Assembly (NCBI GenBank): GCA_049316905.1
Contig: JBMOJH010000035.1
Coordinates: 1 to 31,016, forward strand
Reading direction: 5' to 3'
Length of the DNA stretch: 31,016 nucleotides
DNA from: CAIPVR01 sp049316905
Lineage (GTDB): Bacteria; Actinomycetota; Acidimicrobiia; Acidimicrobiales; Microtrichaceae
The notes under the pieces: model-generated
The model's database searches: none
Told to the model about the DNA's origin: nothing
Seen by the model: the letters and a program-made list of their open reading frames with translations, nothing else
In this document: piece by piece, positions 1 through 6,753 of the stretch
How positions within the stretch are numbered: position 1 is the first letter of the stretch
Layout of the letters: the number at the start of each line of letters is the position of its first letter
Translations under genes and position numbers: made by a program

Positions 1-767
1 CGGCCCCGCTCCGTGACGGCGCGACGCCGCGCGTCGAGGTCGTCGCCGGCGCGGTTGGCGAGCCACGCCCGGCTGTGGCGCAGCTCGATCTCGAGCGCCT
101 CACCGGCGGTCACCAGCGAGCCCTCGGTGTAGGTGGCCATCAGCTGGCGCACCGCGGCCCGGTCGTTACCGGCGATGTCGGTCGCGAGCTTGCGGGCGAA
201 GGGCAGCAGCCGGTCGTGCGCCACCACGTGGTTGACCAGGCCCCACGCGAGCGCCGTGGTCGCGTCGAGGAAGTTGCCGGTGGCCGACAGCTCACGGGCC
301 CGGCGCACGCCCACAGCCTGGGGCAGCAGGACCGACAGCCCCCAGCCCGGCATGATCCCGACCCGGGCGTGGGTGTCGGCGAAGCGGGCGTGCTCCGAGG
401 CCACGAGGAAGTCGCACGCGAGCGCGAGCTCGAAGCCGCCGGTGACCGCCACGCCGTTGATCGCCCCGATCACCGGCTTGGTCATCGTGGGGATCGGGCG
501 GCGGAGGTCGGCCGAGTCGTCGAAGCCGCCGCGGAGCGACTCGGGGGAGGCGGCGAGCTCCTTGAGATCGAGCCCGGCGCAGAACGCGGGGTCGGCACCG
601 GTGAGGACGACCGCGGCCACGGCCCCGTCGCCGTCGAGTTCCCGCAGGACGCGGTACAGCTCGCCCCGTAGTTCGGCGTTCAGCGCGTTCCGTGCCTCGG
701 GTCGGTGCAGCGTCACCACCGCGTACCCGTCGTCGGACCGCTCCACCAGCACCACGGGATCGCTCAT
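1..767 (-). CDS. Enoyl-CoA hydratase/isomerase (crotonase) family protein, 3' end cut by window edge
   Basis: The frame reads from an ATG at 767 down to base 1 without a stop, about 255 codons, close to the usual crotonase length of ~260, so little is missing. Family motifs are clear: the oxyanion-hole segment CAGLDLKE near residue 63, and GAINGVAVTGGFELALACD near 101-119, which carries the first catalytic-type Glu (E113). The position of the second hydratase Glu is filled by His in FADTHARVGIMPGWG (around H133), so true hydratase chemistry is not assured; isomerase or another acyl-CoA reaction is possible. The start overlaps the stop of the upstream 202-aa gene by 4 nt (ATGA), which implies translational coupling. 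The third gene of an operon with an acyl-CoA dehydrogenase, it probably acts in a beta-oxidation-like route in the cytoplasm. Family assignment is firm; the substrate is unknown. Confidence 0.9.
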   Translation of the reverse strand, partial: MSDPVVLVERSDDGYAVVTLHRPEARNALNAELRGELYRVLRELDGDGAVAAVVLTGADPAFCAGLDLKELAASPESLRGGFDDSADLRRPIPTMTKPVIGAINGVAVTGGFELALACDFLVASEHARFADTHARVGIMPGWGLSVLLPQAVGVRRARELSATGNFLDATTALAWGLVNHVVAHDRLLPFARKLATDIAGNDRAAVRQLMATYTEGSLVTAGEALEIELRHSRAWLANRAGDDLDARRRAVTERG

Positions 768-1372
768 GACTCGTCCTCCTTCTCGAGCGGTGGCAGGAAC
801 TCGAAGTTCAGGTCGCCCAACCGGACCAGTGTGGAGGAGATCCACCCGCCCATGGCGCTGAAGTGGGTGTCGAGCGCCGAGCCGTCGGCCAGCGTGGCCT
901 CGTCGAGCTCGTAGCTGCCCTCGTAGGAGATCTCGATCGCGTGCTCGGTCTCGGTCAGGTCCTCGTTGGACACCGCCTCCACCGTGGGCCCGGACCGGTG
1001 CAGCCGCTCACCACCGATCGCGGGGCTCTCCGGCGGCAGCGCGTCGAGCACGGTCCGCGGGTCGGGCGGCGAGACGAGCCGCTGGATGCGGAGGACCACC
1101 TCGATGTCGATGCGCGGCAGCTCGGGGAGTTCCTCCTCGATGTACCAGGAGCGGTACGCGGCCTGGGACCAGGTCGGCCACTCGAGGGTCAGGTCCGCGC
1201 GCACCCGTGGCGGGAGGCCCTCCCCGGGGAGGCCGTAGGAGGTCTCCCAGGTGAGGTCGCCGAGCAGCACGTCGGACTGGAAGCGCTCCTCGAAGGCCTG
1301 TCGCTCGAGCAGCGCCTGCTCGAGGGCGTCGCGGAGGGCACCGATGGCGTCGGTGAAGACGTGGTCGAGCAC
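764..1372 (-). CDS. Hypothetical 202-aa protein in acyl-CoA operon
   Basis: GTG start at 1372, three bases after the stop of the acyl-CoA dehydrogenase gene; its own stop overlaps the crotonase ATG, so it lies in the middle of a tight three-gene operon. The protein is acidic (many Glu/Asp, C-terminus EKEDES) and soluble-looking, with no signal peptide or membrane segment. It begins with a Leu/Glu/Ala-rich segment (about residues 8-33) that may be helical, followed by a stretch with alternating hydrophobic residues that suggests a beta-rich fold. I do not recognise a family. Its position suggests an accessory role to the dehydrogenase or hydratase, but that is only inference. Codon use looks like the neighbours, and the operon spacing supports a real gene. 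Confidence 0.75.
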   Translation of the reverse strand: MLDHVFTDAIGALRDALEQALLERQAFEERFQSDVLLGDLTWETSYGLPGEGLPPRVRADLTLEWPTWSQAAYRSWYIEEELPELPRIDIEVVLRIQRLVSPPDPRTVLDALPPESPAIGGERLHRSGPTVEAVSNEDLTETEHAIEISYEGSYELDEATLADGSALDTHFSAMGGWISSTLVRLGDLNFEFLPPLEKEDES

Positions 1373-1375
1373 GCC

Positions 1376-3175
1376 TCAGACCGAGGCGAGGGACTCGGCG
1401 TCCACCGCGAAGAGGTCGCCGGCACCCGCTGTGACCGCACCGACCAGGCCGGCGGCGCGGGGGAGGTGCTGCTCGGCGTAGTAGCGGGCCTCGGTGACCT
1501 TCGCCGTCAGGTACGCGGTGTCGGAGGACCCGGCGTCGAGCTCGCCCTTCGCGGCGAGGGCGAGGCGGGCGAGCAGCCAGCCGCCGGTCACGATCCCGAA
1601 CATGGCGAGGTACGGGGTGGCACCCGCGAGCGCCTGCTTGGGGTCGGCCAGCCCATTGGTCATGAGCCAGTTCGTGGCCTCCTCCAGCGCGTCCACCGAC
1701 GCGGCGAGCTCGGTTCGCACCGAGGCGAACTCCTCACCCGCCGCGGCGAGCTCGGCGTCGAGCGCACGGATGCGGGCGAAGTGGTCACCCACCACGCCGC
1801 CCATGCGCATCGGCAGCTTGCGGCCGACGAGGTCCATCGCCTGGATGCCGTTGGTGCCCTCGTAGATCGGGGCGATGCGCATGTCACGGAAGTGCTGGGC
1901 CACGCCGGTCTCCTCCACGTAGCCCATCCCGCCGAACACCTGCAGCGCGGTGGAGGTGACCTCCATGCCCACGTCGGTGCACCACGCCTTCGTGACCGGG
2001 GTGAGCAGCTCGGCGATCTCGCGCCACTGCTCGGCCTCGTCGCCCTCGAGGGCCCGGGAGAAGTCGATCGCCACCGCGTTGTAGACGATGAGCGAGCGCA
2101 TCGCCTCGATGTGGGAGCGCATGAAGAGGAGCATCCGCCGCACGTCGGGGTGGGCGATGATCAGCGCCGGCTCCTTCGAGTCGCCGCCCACCTCGCGGCC
2201 CTGGCGCCGCTCCTGGGCGTACACGAGGGCCTTCTGGTAGGCGGCGTCGCCGAGGGCCACGCCCTGGATGCCCACGGCGATGCGCGCCGAGTTCATCATC
2301 GTGAACATGGCGCGCAGGCCCTGGTTCTCCTCGCCGACGAGGTAGCCGATCGCCCCGCCGTCGTCGCCGTAGCTCATGACGCAGGTGGGGGAGGCGTGGA
2401 TGCCCATCTTGTGCTCGATCGACACGCACTTCACGTCGTTGCGGCGATCGATCGAACCGTCCTCCTCCACGAGGAACTTGGGCACGATGAACAGCGAGAT
2501 CCCCTTGGTGCCGGCCGGGGCGTCGGGGGTCCGGGCCAGGACGAGGTGCACGATGTTGTCGGTCATGTCGTGCTCGCCGAACGAGATGTAGATCTTCGTG
2601 CCGGTGACCAGATAGGTGCCGTCGCCCTGCGGCACGGCCTTCGTGGTGCAGAGGCCCACGTCGGAACCGGCCTGCGGCTCGGTGAGGTTCATGGTGCCGG
2701 TCCACTCACCGGTCACGAGCTTCCGGAGGTACACCTCCTTCTGCTCCTCCGAGCCCCACTCCTGGAGGCACTCGATCGCACCGGTGGTGAGGCCGGGGGC
2801 CATGGTCAGCGCGCCGTTGGCCGCCGTCTCGAACTCCGCGGCCACGGAGAAGACCGACTCGGGGAACCCTGCGCCGCCGTACTCCACCTCGGCGTTGAGG
2901 CCCTGCCAGCCGGCCTCCACGAACTTGGCGTACGCGGCCCTCAGCGGCTCGGGCACGGACACCCCCTCGGGGCTCCACCTCAGGCCCTCGCGGTCGCCGA
3001 TGGCATTGGTGGGGCCGAACACCTCCTGCATGAAGCGGCCCTGCTCCTCGAGCACCGACGCGACCGTCTCGTAGTCGGCGTGGGCGTAGCGCTCCGTCTT
3101 CGACAGCTCCTCGAGCTGACCGATGTGGCGGAGGGTGAACAGGGCATCCTTGACGGGTGCGCGGTAGTCGGCCAT
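1376..3175 (-). CDS. Acyl-CoA dehydrogenase, long FadE5/DmdC-like type
   Basis: FAD enzyme that oxidises an acyl-CoA to the trans-2-enoyl-CoA. At 599 aa it matches the long subfamily (DmdC, mycobacterial FadE5, ~590-610 aa), which has an extra C-terminal domain, rather than the ~380-aa classical enzymes. Visible motifs: LTEPQAGSDVG (164-174) of the middle beta domain, then GGMGYVEETGVAQHFRD (415-431) and APIYEGTNGIQ (435-445), where E439 sits at the catalytic base position of this subfamily. Residues after about 460 form the helical C-terminal extension. The start is the ATG at 3175, which lies 6 nt after a TAACCT -10 box, so the mRNA is probably leaderless. First gene of a three-gene operon, with a perfect palindrome over its promoter suggesting repressor control. 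Whether the substrate is a fatty acyl-CoA or a methylthio-propionyl-CoA-like compound cannot be told. Confidence 0.95.
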   Translation of the reverse strand: MADYRAPVKDALFTLRHIGQLEELSKTERYAHADYETVASVLEEQGRFMQEVFGPTNAIGDREGLRWSPEGVSVPEPLRAAYAKFVEAGWQGLNAEVEYGGAGFPESVFSVAAEFETAANGALTMAPGLTTGAIECLQEWGSEEQKEVYLRKLVTGEWTGTMNLTEPQAGSDVGLCTTKAVPQGDGTYLVTGTKIYISFGEHDMTDNIVHLVLARTPDAPAGTKGISLFIVPKFLVEEDGSIDRRNDVKCVSIEHKMGIHASPTCVMSYGDDGGAIGYLVGEENQGLRAMFTMMNSARIAVGIQGVALGDAAYQKALVYAQERRQGREVGGDSKEPALIIAHPDVRRMLLFMRSHIEAMRSLIVYNAVAIDFSRALEGDEAEQWREIAELLTPVTKAWCTDVGMEVTSTALQVFGGMGYVEETGVAQHFRDMRIAPIYEGTNGIQAMDLVGRKLPMRMGGVVGDHFARIRALDAELAAAGEEFASVRTELAASVDALEEATNWLMTNGLADPKQALAGATPYLAMFGIVTGGWLLARLALAAKGELDAGSSDTAYLTAKVTEARYYAEQHLPRAAGLVGAVTAGAGDLFAVDAESLASV

Positions 3176-3211
3176 GTCCGGAGGTTACCGGCGGGTAACC
3201 CGGACGGTCAC
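3176..3211 (-). promoter_or_regulatory. Promoter of the acyl-CoA dehydrogenase operon
   Basis: On the minus strand a -10 box TAACCT (3187-3182), preceded by GG, stands exactly 6 nt before the ATG at 3175. A GTGACC -35-like box (3211-3206) is 18 bp upstream. No Shine-Dalgarno sequence could fit, so a leaderless transcript is predicted. Seen in sequence; transcription start inferred. Confidence 0.6.
3183..3200. promoter_or_regulatory. Perfect 18-bp palindrome, probable operator
   Basis: GGTTACC, four bases (GGCG), GGTAACC: a perfect 7+4+7 inverted repeat that covers the -10 box and spacer of the acyl-CoA dehydrogenase promoter. Size and placement fit a TetR-family operator that would block RNA polymerase. 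The cognate regulator is not identified; the TetR gene at 6754-7374 is one candidate but has its own better-placed palindrome. Confidence 0.6.
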
Positions 3212-3234
3212 CCCGGGGACCGGGCTCCGGCCCA

Positions 3235-3281
3235 TTCTCCTGAGCGATCGTGCCCCTCAGGGGTACCGGGGCTCAGGAGAA
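3235..3281 (-). terminator. Hairpin at the 3' end of the VOC gene
   Basis: Perfect 11-bp inverted repeat: TTCTCCTGAGC at 3235-3245 and GCTCAGGAGAA at 3271-3281. The 25-base loop contains a small inner palindrome (CCCCTCAGGGG). The right arm includes the stop codon of the minus-strand VOC gene, so on that transcript it forms a stem right at the end of the message. There is no T-tract, as is common in GC-rich actinobacteria; termination is inferred. Confidence 0.5.
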
Positions 3282-3929
3282 CGTGGAGTGGTGCGGCGAC
3301 ATCACGGCGATCGGGAGCGAGATGCCGGCCTCCCGCGTGCGGAGCGTGGCGATCCGGCGGCCGGCCTGCACCGCCGGGCGCGGCGCGCCGAGCAGGTCGC
3401 CGAGCACGGCCGCCGTGGCGTCGAGGTCCGGAGCCACCAGCGACAGGCCCCAGATCCATGCGCCGGCGGTGCCGCGTGTGCCGCCGGGACCGGCGCCGCC
3501 GGGGGGCGGCGACACCACCTCGAGGATGACGTCACCGGCCCACAGGAACGACTGGGTGGCGCCGCCGCCGAGCTCCCGGGTGCGCCGCAGCTCGAGCCCG
3601 GCGGCCTCGAGCGCGCCCACCGTGCGGGTCGCGTCGTCGGTGGCCACCACCACGTGGTCGATCGCGGTGATGCCGTTCGGGTGCGCCCCGACCGGCCCGG
3701 TCGTCGCGGGTGGCACCTCGAAGCCGTCGGGCACCGCGATGCCGTCCACCGCCGCGGCGACGCCGTCGAGCGCCCACCCCGTCACGCCCCGCCCGGTGCC
3801 ACCGAGGAGCAGTGTGGTGGCGCCGAGGCGGACACGGCCCTCCCCGTCGACGGCGAACCCCGCGGTGCGCCAGGCGCCCGGGTCGTCGGCGACCGCGAGG
3901 GCGCGCAGCTGACGGGGTCGGTCGGTCAC
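3273..3929 (-). CDS. Glyoxalase-like (VOC superfamily) protein
   Basis: 218-aa cytoplasmic protein. The central part holds a VOC beta-alpha-beta unit: ITAIDHVVVATDD (about 89-101) with the His typical of the first metal ligand, and VILEVVSP (about 131-138) with a Glu typical of another ligand. A second, less complete repeat follows (GLSLVAPDLDATAAVLGDLL). Such proteins include dioxygenases, epimerases and glyoxalases, and the reaction cannot be assigned. GTG start at 3929 is chosen because a TACCGT -10 box lies exactly 6 nt upstream. It lies 49 nt downstream of the photolyase gene on the same strand, but with its own promoter. The gene ends inside a strong hairpin. Confidence 0.8.
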   Translation of the reverse strand: MTDRPRQLRALAVADDPGAWRTAGFAVDGEGRVRLGATTLLLGGTGRGVTGWALDGVAAAVDGIAVPDGFEVPPATTGPVGAHPNGITAIDHVVVATDDATRTVGALEAAGLELRRTRELGGGATQSFLWAGDVILEVVSPPPGGAGPGGTRGTAGAWIWGLSLVAPDLDATAAVLGDLLGAPRPAVQAGRRIATLRTREAGISLPIAVMSPHHSTFS

Positions 3930-3941
3930 GGCCGGACGGTA
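3930..3941 (-). promoter_or_regulatory. Leaderless promoter of the VOC gene
   Basis: GGTACCGT on the minus strand: -10 box TACCGT at 3941-3936, then 6 nt (CCGGCC) to the GTG start at 3929. No clear -35 box. Confidence 0.5.
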
Positions 3942-3961
3942 CCGCCGTGACGCGGAGCGCC

Positions 3962-3990
3962 GCGCTCAGGTGTCGCGCTCAGGTGTCGCG
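3962..3990. repeat. 13-bp tandem duplication spanning the photolyase stop codon
   Basis: CTCAGGTGTCGCG occurs twice in a row (3965-3977, 3978-3990), with three more matching bases to the left. Each copy contains TCA, that is TGA on the minus strand; the copy at 3979-3981 is the photolyase stop. Confidence 0.9.
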
Positions 3991-5385
3991 GGCGGTGGCG
4001 TAGGCCGCGAGCGTGCGCTCCCGTGCCGCCGCGTGGTCCACGAGCGGGTGCGGGTAGGTGTCGCCGAGCACCACGCCGGCCGTGGCGAGCTCGAGCGGGC
4101 CCTCCTCCCAGGGCGCGTGCACGGCCCGGCGGTCGAGCGGGGCCAGCTCCGGGACCCATCGGCGGATGTAGTCGCCGTCGGGGTCGAACTTCCGGCTCTG
4201 GGCCACCGGGTTGAAGATGCGGAAGTAGGGCGCCGCGTCGGGCCCGGTGCCCGCCACCCACTGCCAGTTGCCCACGTTCTGGCTCGGCTCGTAGTCCACC
4301 AGCAGGCGGCGGAAGTGGGCCTCGCCGAGGCGCCAGTCGACCAGCAGGTCCTTCACCAGGAAGCTCGCGGTGATCATCCGCACCCGGTTGTGCATCCACC
4401 CGGTCGCCGCGAGCTGTCGCATCCCGGCGTCCACGATGGGGTACCCGGTGCGGCCCTCGGCCCACGCGGCGAGGCCGGCGGGGTCGTCGCGCCACGCGAC
4501 GCGGTCCATCTCGGGTTTGAGGGCGTGGCGTGCGAGCCGGGGCTCCTCCCACAGGAGGTGGGCGTACCAGTCGCGCCAGGCCAGCTGGCGGACGAACGCG
4601 GCGCGGCCCTCGGTTCCCGTGCCCACCACCTCGGCGACCCGGCGGGGCGAGAGCGTGCCCCACCGCAGGTCGGCCGAGAGGTGCGACGTTCCGTCGTCGG
4701 CGGCCGGGAGGTCGCGGCGGCCGGGGTAGTCGTCGACGCGCTCGAGCCAGTCGGCCAGACGGGCCGCGGCGGCATCGGCGCCCGGTTCCATCACCGGCAT
4801 GGCCCCGGGCCGGGGGAGCGGTTCGGCGGCGGCACCCGGCAGGTGGTCGGGGTCCACGAGCGGGGCGTCGACCTCCTCCGGCCAGGGTTCGGACGTCGTG
4901 GCGGCCCAGACCTTGTGGAACGGGGTGAACACCCGGTGGGCGCGGCCGCTCGACGGGGAGATCACCGCGCCGGGGGCCTGCACGAGGTTGCCCCAGTGCG
5001 TGCCGACGTGGCGGCCGTCCGCCCGCAGGGCATCGATCACCACACGGTCGCGCCGGCGTGCGTACGGGCCCACGTCGAGGCCGAGCTCCACCCCGTCGGC
5101 GTCGACCGCCGCGGCGACCGACGGCACCACCTCGGCGGGGTTGCCGTGACGGATGAGCAGCCCCCCGCCCCGGGCGCGGAGGTCCGCGTCGAGCGCGGCG
5201 AGGTGGCCGAGGTGCAGGTCGGCCCGGAACGGCCCGGCCCCGCGGAGCGCGACCGGGTCCAGCACGTGCAGGGCCAGGACCGGCGCGCCGCTACGCGTGG
5301 CGGCGGCCCAGGCGGGCTGGTCCTCGAGTCGCAGGTCGCGACGGAACCACACGATCCGGGGACGGGAACGATCGGGGGTGGGCAT
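3979..5385 (-). CDS. phr: Deoxyribodipyrimidine photolyase (class I CPD type)
   Basis: 468 aa, standard length for a class I photolyase. It repairs UV-induced cyclobutane pyrimidine dimers using blue light and FADH-. The N-terminal antenna-binding Rossmann domain opens with IVWFRRDLRLEDQ, and the C-terminal FAD domain carries GYPIVDAGMRQLAATGWMHN, RMITASFLVKDLLVDW and QNVGNWQWVAGTG. In the last motif the Asn that contacts flavin N5 in E. coli photolyase (N378) is kept, and the Trp of the electron-transfer chain follows, both pointing to repair function rather than a cryptochrome. APYFRIFNPVAQSRKFD completes the pocket. The antenna chromophore cannot be told. ATG at 5385; no -10 box at leaderless distance is seen, but a 25-bp inverted repeat lies 16 bp upstream. 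The gene ends in a tandem repeat containing its stop. Confidence 0.95.
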   Translation of the reverse strand: MPTPDRSRPRIVWFRRDLRLEDQPAWAAATRSGAPVLALHVLDPVALRGAGPFRADLHLGHLAALDADLRARGGGLLIRHGNPAEVVPSVAAAVDADGVELGLDVGPYARRRDRVVIDALRADGRHVGTHWGNLVQAPGAVISPSSGRAHRVFTPFHKVWAATTSEPWPEEVDAPLVDPDHLPGAAAEPLPRPGAMPVMEPGADAAAARLADWLERVDDYPGRRDLPAADDGTSHLSADLRWGTLSPRRVAEVVGTGTEGRAAFVRQLAWRDWYAHLLWEEPRLARHALKPEMDRVAWRDDPAGLAAWAEGRTGYPIVDAGMRQLAATGWMHNRVRMITASFLVKDLLVDWRLGEAHFRRLLVDYEPSQNVGNWQWVAGTGPDAAPYFRIFNPVAQSRKFDPDGDYIRRWVPELAPLDRRAVHAPWEEGPLELATAGVVLGDTYPHPLVDHAAARERTLAAYATARDT

Positions 5386-5400
5386 GCCCGTCGGCCAACA

Positions 5401-5425
5401 CCGGGATGAGCCCGGCCCATCCCGG
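5401..5425. promoter_or_regulatory. Inverted repeat upstream of the photolyase gene
   Basis: CCGGGATG (5401-5408) and CATCCCGG (5418-5425), perfect 8-bp arms with a 9-base spacer, 16 bp upstream of the photolyase ATG. Could be an operator or a leader hairpin; no regulator is known from the window. Confidence 0.4.
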
Positions 5426-5461
5426 CCGTGGCGGGCGGTGGGCCGTCAGGGGGGTGGATGC

Positions 5462-5500
5462 GGCCGCCCGGTGGGCGGCCCGCCCGCCACGGGGGCGGGC
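5462..5500 (-). terminator. Two back-to-back hairpins after the bL37-like gene
   Basis: Hairpin 1: GCCCGCC/GGCGGGC at 5482-5488/5494-5500, 5-base loop. Hairpin 2: GGCCGCCC/GGGCGGCC at 5462-5469/5473-5480, 3-base loop. Both are perfect, all-GC and separated by one base, starting 8 nt after the bL37-like stop on the minus strand. No T-tract. Probable terminator of a highly expressed short message. Confidence 0.5.
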
Positions 5501-5507
5501 ACGTCGA

Positions 5508-5597
5508 TCAGGAGTTGCGCCCCGCGTTGGGCTTGCGCCCGTGGTTCGCCTTCTTGCGACGCGCGTTGTTCTTCTTCTTCTGGGTGCGCTTCGACAT
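5508..5597 (-). CDS. bL37-like small basic ribosomal protein, 29 aa
   Basis: Translation of 5597-5508 gives a 29-residue protein almost half Lys/Arg, with the core KANHGRKPN at residues 16-24. This core resembles bL37, the ~24-aa protein found by cryo-EM in the large ribosomal subunit of Mycobacterium smegmatis, which has a similar Lys-Ala-Asn-His-Gly segment near its C-terminus. Here the C-terminus runs five residues further (AGRNS). The gene stands alone between the photolyase and PHP genes, with a -10 box TAGCGT 9 nt before the ATG and a double hairpin just downstream, which marks an independent small transcription unit. Too short for standard gene callers. Similarity is judged from memory of the family, so an alignment is needed for certainty. 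Confidence 0.8.
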   Translation of the reverse strand: MSKRTQKKKNNARRKKANHGRKPNAGRNS

Positions 5598-5612
5598 AGG
5601 GCTACGACGCTA
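5598..5612 (-). promoter_or_regulatory. Promoter of the bL37-like gene
   Basis: GGTAGCGT on the minus strand, -10 box at 5612-5607, 9 nt before the ATG at 5597. No Shine-Dalgarno sequence. Leader is absent or only 1-3 nt. Confidence 0.45.
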
Positions 5613-5626
5613 CCGGACGGCGATGC

Positions 5627-5642
5627 CCCGGCTCCAGCCGGG
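5627..5642 (-). terminator. Hairpin between PHP gene and bL37-like gene
   Basis: CCCGGCT CC AGCCGGG, a perfect 7-bp inverted repeat (a 6-bp stem with a TCCA loop), 32 nt after the PHP stop on the minus strand and just upstream of the bL37-like promoter. Possible terminator without T-tract. Confidence 0.35.
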
Positions 5643-5674
5643 TCCGGACAGGGGCGACGCGCCGGCCGCGGGGC

Positions 5675-6718
5675 TCAGGCGGTCGGGTGCGCGGCGGCCC
5701 ACGCCAGCAGCTCGTCCGCGGTCCAGGTGTTGACGATGCGGGCCGGGTCGATGCCGTGCTCCACCGCGAGGTCACAGCCCCACGGCTGCCACTCCAGCTG
5801 CCCCGGGGCGTGCGCATCGGTGTCGATCGAGACGTGACAGCCCCACTCCAGGGCCAGGTCCAGCAGTTCACCGGGCGGGTCGCGCCGCTCCGGCCGGCAG
5901 TTGATCTCCACCGCGGTGTCGAACCGGGCGCACGCGGCGAACACCACCTCGGCGTCGAAGTGCGACGGCGGCCGGCCCCGGCCCGTGATCTTGCGGCCCG
6001 TGCAGTGCCCGAGCACGTCGACGTTCGGGTCCGCGACGGCCATGACCATGCGCCGGGTCATCTCGCGTGCGTCCATGGACAGCTTCGAGTGCACGGAGGC
6101 CACCACCACGTCGAGGCGGGTGAGCATCTCCGACGACAGGTCGAGCCGGCCGTCCTCCAGGATGTCCACCTCCATCCCGGTGAGGATCCGGAACGGGGCC
6201 AGCTCCTCGTTCAGCATGGCGATCTCGTCGAGTTGGCGGGCGAGGCGCTCCTCGTCGAGCCCGTGGGCGACGGTCAGCCGGGCCGAGTGGTCGGTGACCG
6301 CGAGGTACTCGTGGCCGAGGTCGCTCGCGGTGCGGGCCATCACCGCCACCTCCTCCGCGCCGTCGGACCAGCGGGTGTGGCTGTGCAGGTCGCCCCGGAG
6401 TGCCGCCCGTACCGGTGCGCCGTCGCCCACCTCGATCCGGGTGTCGGCCTCGAGCCGTTCCAGGTAGGCCGACGGCGTACCGCGCACGGCGTCCGTGATC
6501 ACCGAGCCGGTCGAGGGGCCGATGCCGTCGAGGTCGGTCAGGGTGCCGGTGCGGACCCGCCGGTCGAGCTCGGTGTCGCCGAGCTCCGCCACGATCTCGC
6601 GGGCCCGGGTGAAGGCCCGCACCTTGCCCGACGGCGCGAGGTCCCGGTCCAGGTAGTAGGTGGCGCGGCGCAGGGCGTCGTCCGCCCGACGGGTCGCGGT
6701 CTGGTCGTCGGCCGCCAT
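5675..6718 (-). CDS. PHP-domain phosphoesterase with N-terminal helix-hairpin-helix region
   Basis: 347 aa. The PHP metal site is fully visible: DLHSHTRWSDG (110-120), VTDHS (141-145), GMEVDIL (181-187), ASVHSKL (207-213), LGHCTG (236-241), EINCRPERRDPP (271-282) and SIDTDAHAPG (297-306). It resembles the PHP domain of bacterial family X DNA polymerases (PolX). The N-terminal part with LDGIGPSTGSVI (63-74) looks like a PolX-type HhH DNA-binding segment, but no polymerase domain is present. A metal-dependent phosphoesterase or nuclease acting on DNA is the inference; a histidinol-phosphatase-like role cannot be excluded. An upstream in-frame extension is open but not used: the ATG at 6718 is chosen because a TAGGGT box lies 7 nt before it. 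Single-gene transcription unit. Confidence 0.85.
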   Translation of the reverse strand: MAADDQTATRRADDALRRATYYLDRDLAPSGKVRAFTRAREIVAELGDTELDRRVRTGTLTDLDGIGPSTGSVITDAVRGTPSAYLERLEADTRIEVGDGAPVRAALRGDLHSHTRWSDGAEEVAVMARTASDLGHEYLAVTDHSARLTVAHGLDEERLARQLDEIAMLNEELAPFRILTGMEVDILEDGRLDLSSEMLTRLDVVVASVHSKLSMDAREMTRRMVMAVADPNVDVLGHCTGRKITGRGRPPSHFDAEVVFAACARFDTAVEINCRPERRDPPGELLDLALEWGCHVSIDTDAHAPGQLEWQPWGCDLAVEHGIDPARIVNTWTADELLAWAAAHPTA

Positions 6719-6731
6719 CGGCCGCACCCTA
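6719..6731 (-). promoter_or_regulatory. Leaderless promoter of the PHP gene
   Basis: GGTAGGGT on the minus strand: -10 box 6731-6726, then 7 nt to the ATG at 6718. It lies just 22 bp after the TetR gene's stop (6754), which has the same orientation. Confidence 0.5.
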
Positions 6732-6753
6732 CCCACGGGACCCGGCGGGGTGG

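Noticed and set aside
863..3529. An 888-codon open frame on the plus strand opposite the acyl-CoA dehydrogenase operon
   Set aside because: Its protein is a His/Arg/Gly/Leu-rich composition typical of antisense frames in high-GC genes, with no motif; the opposite strand has clear enzymes.
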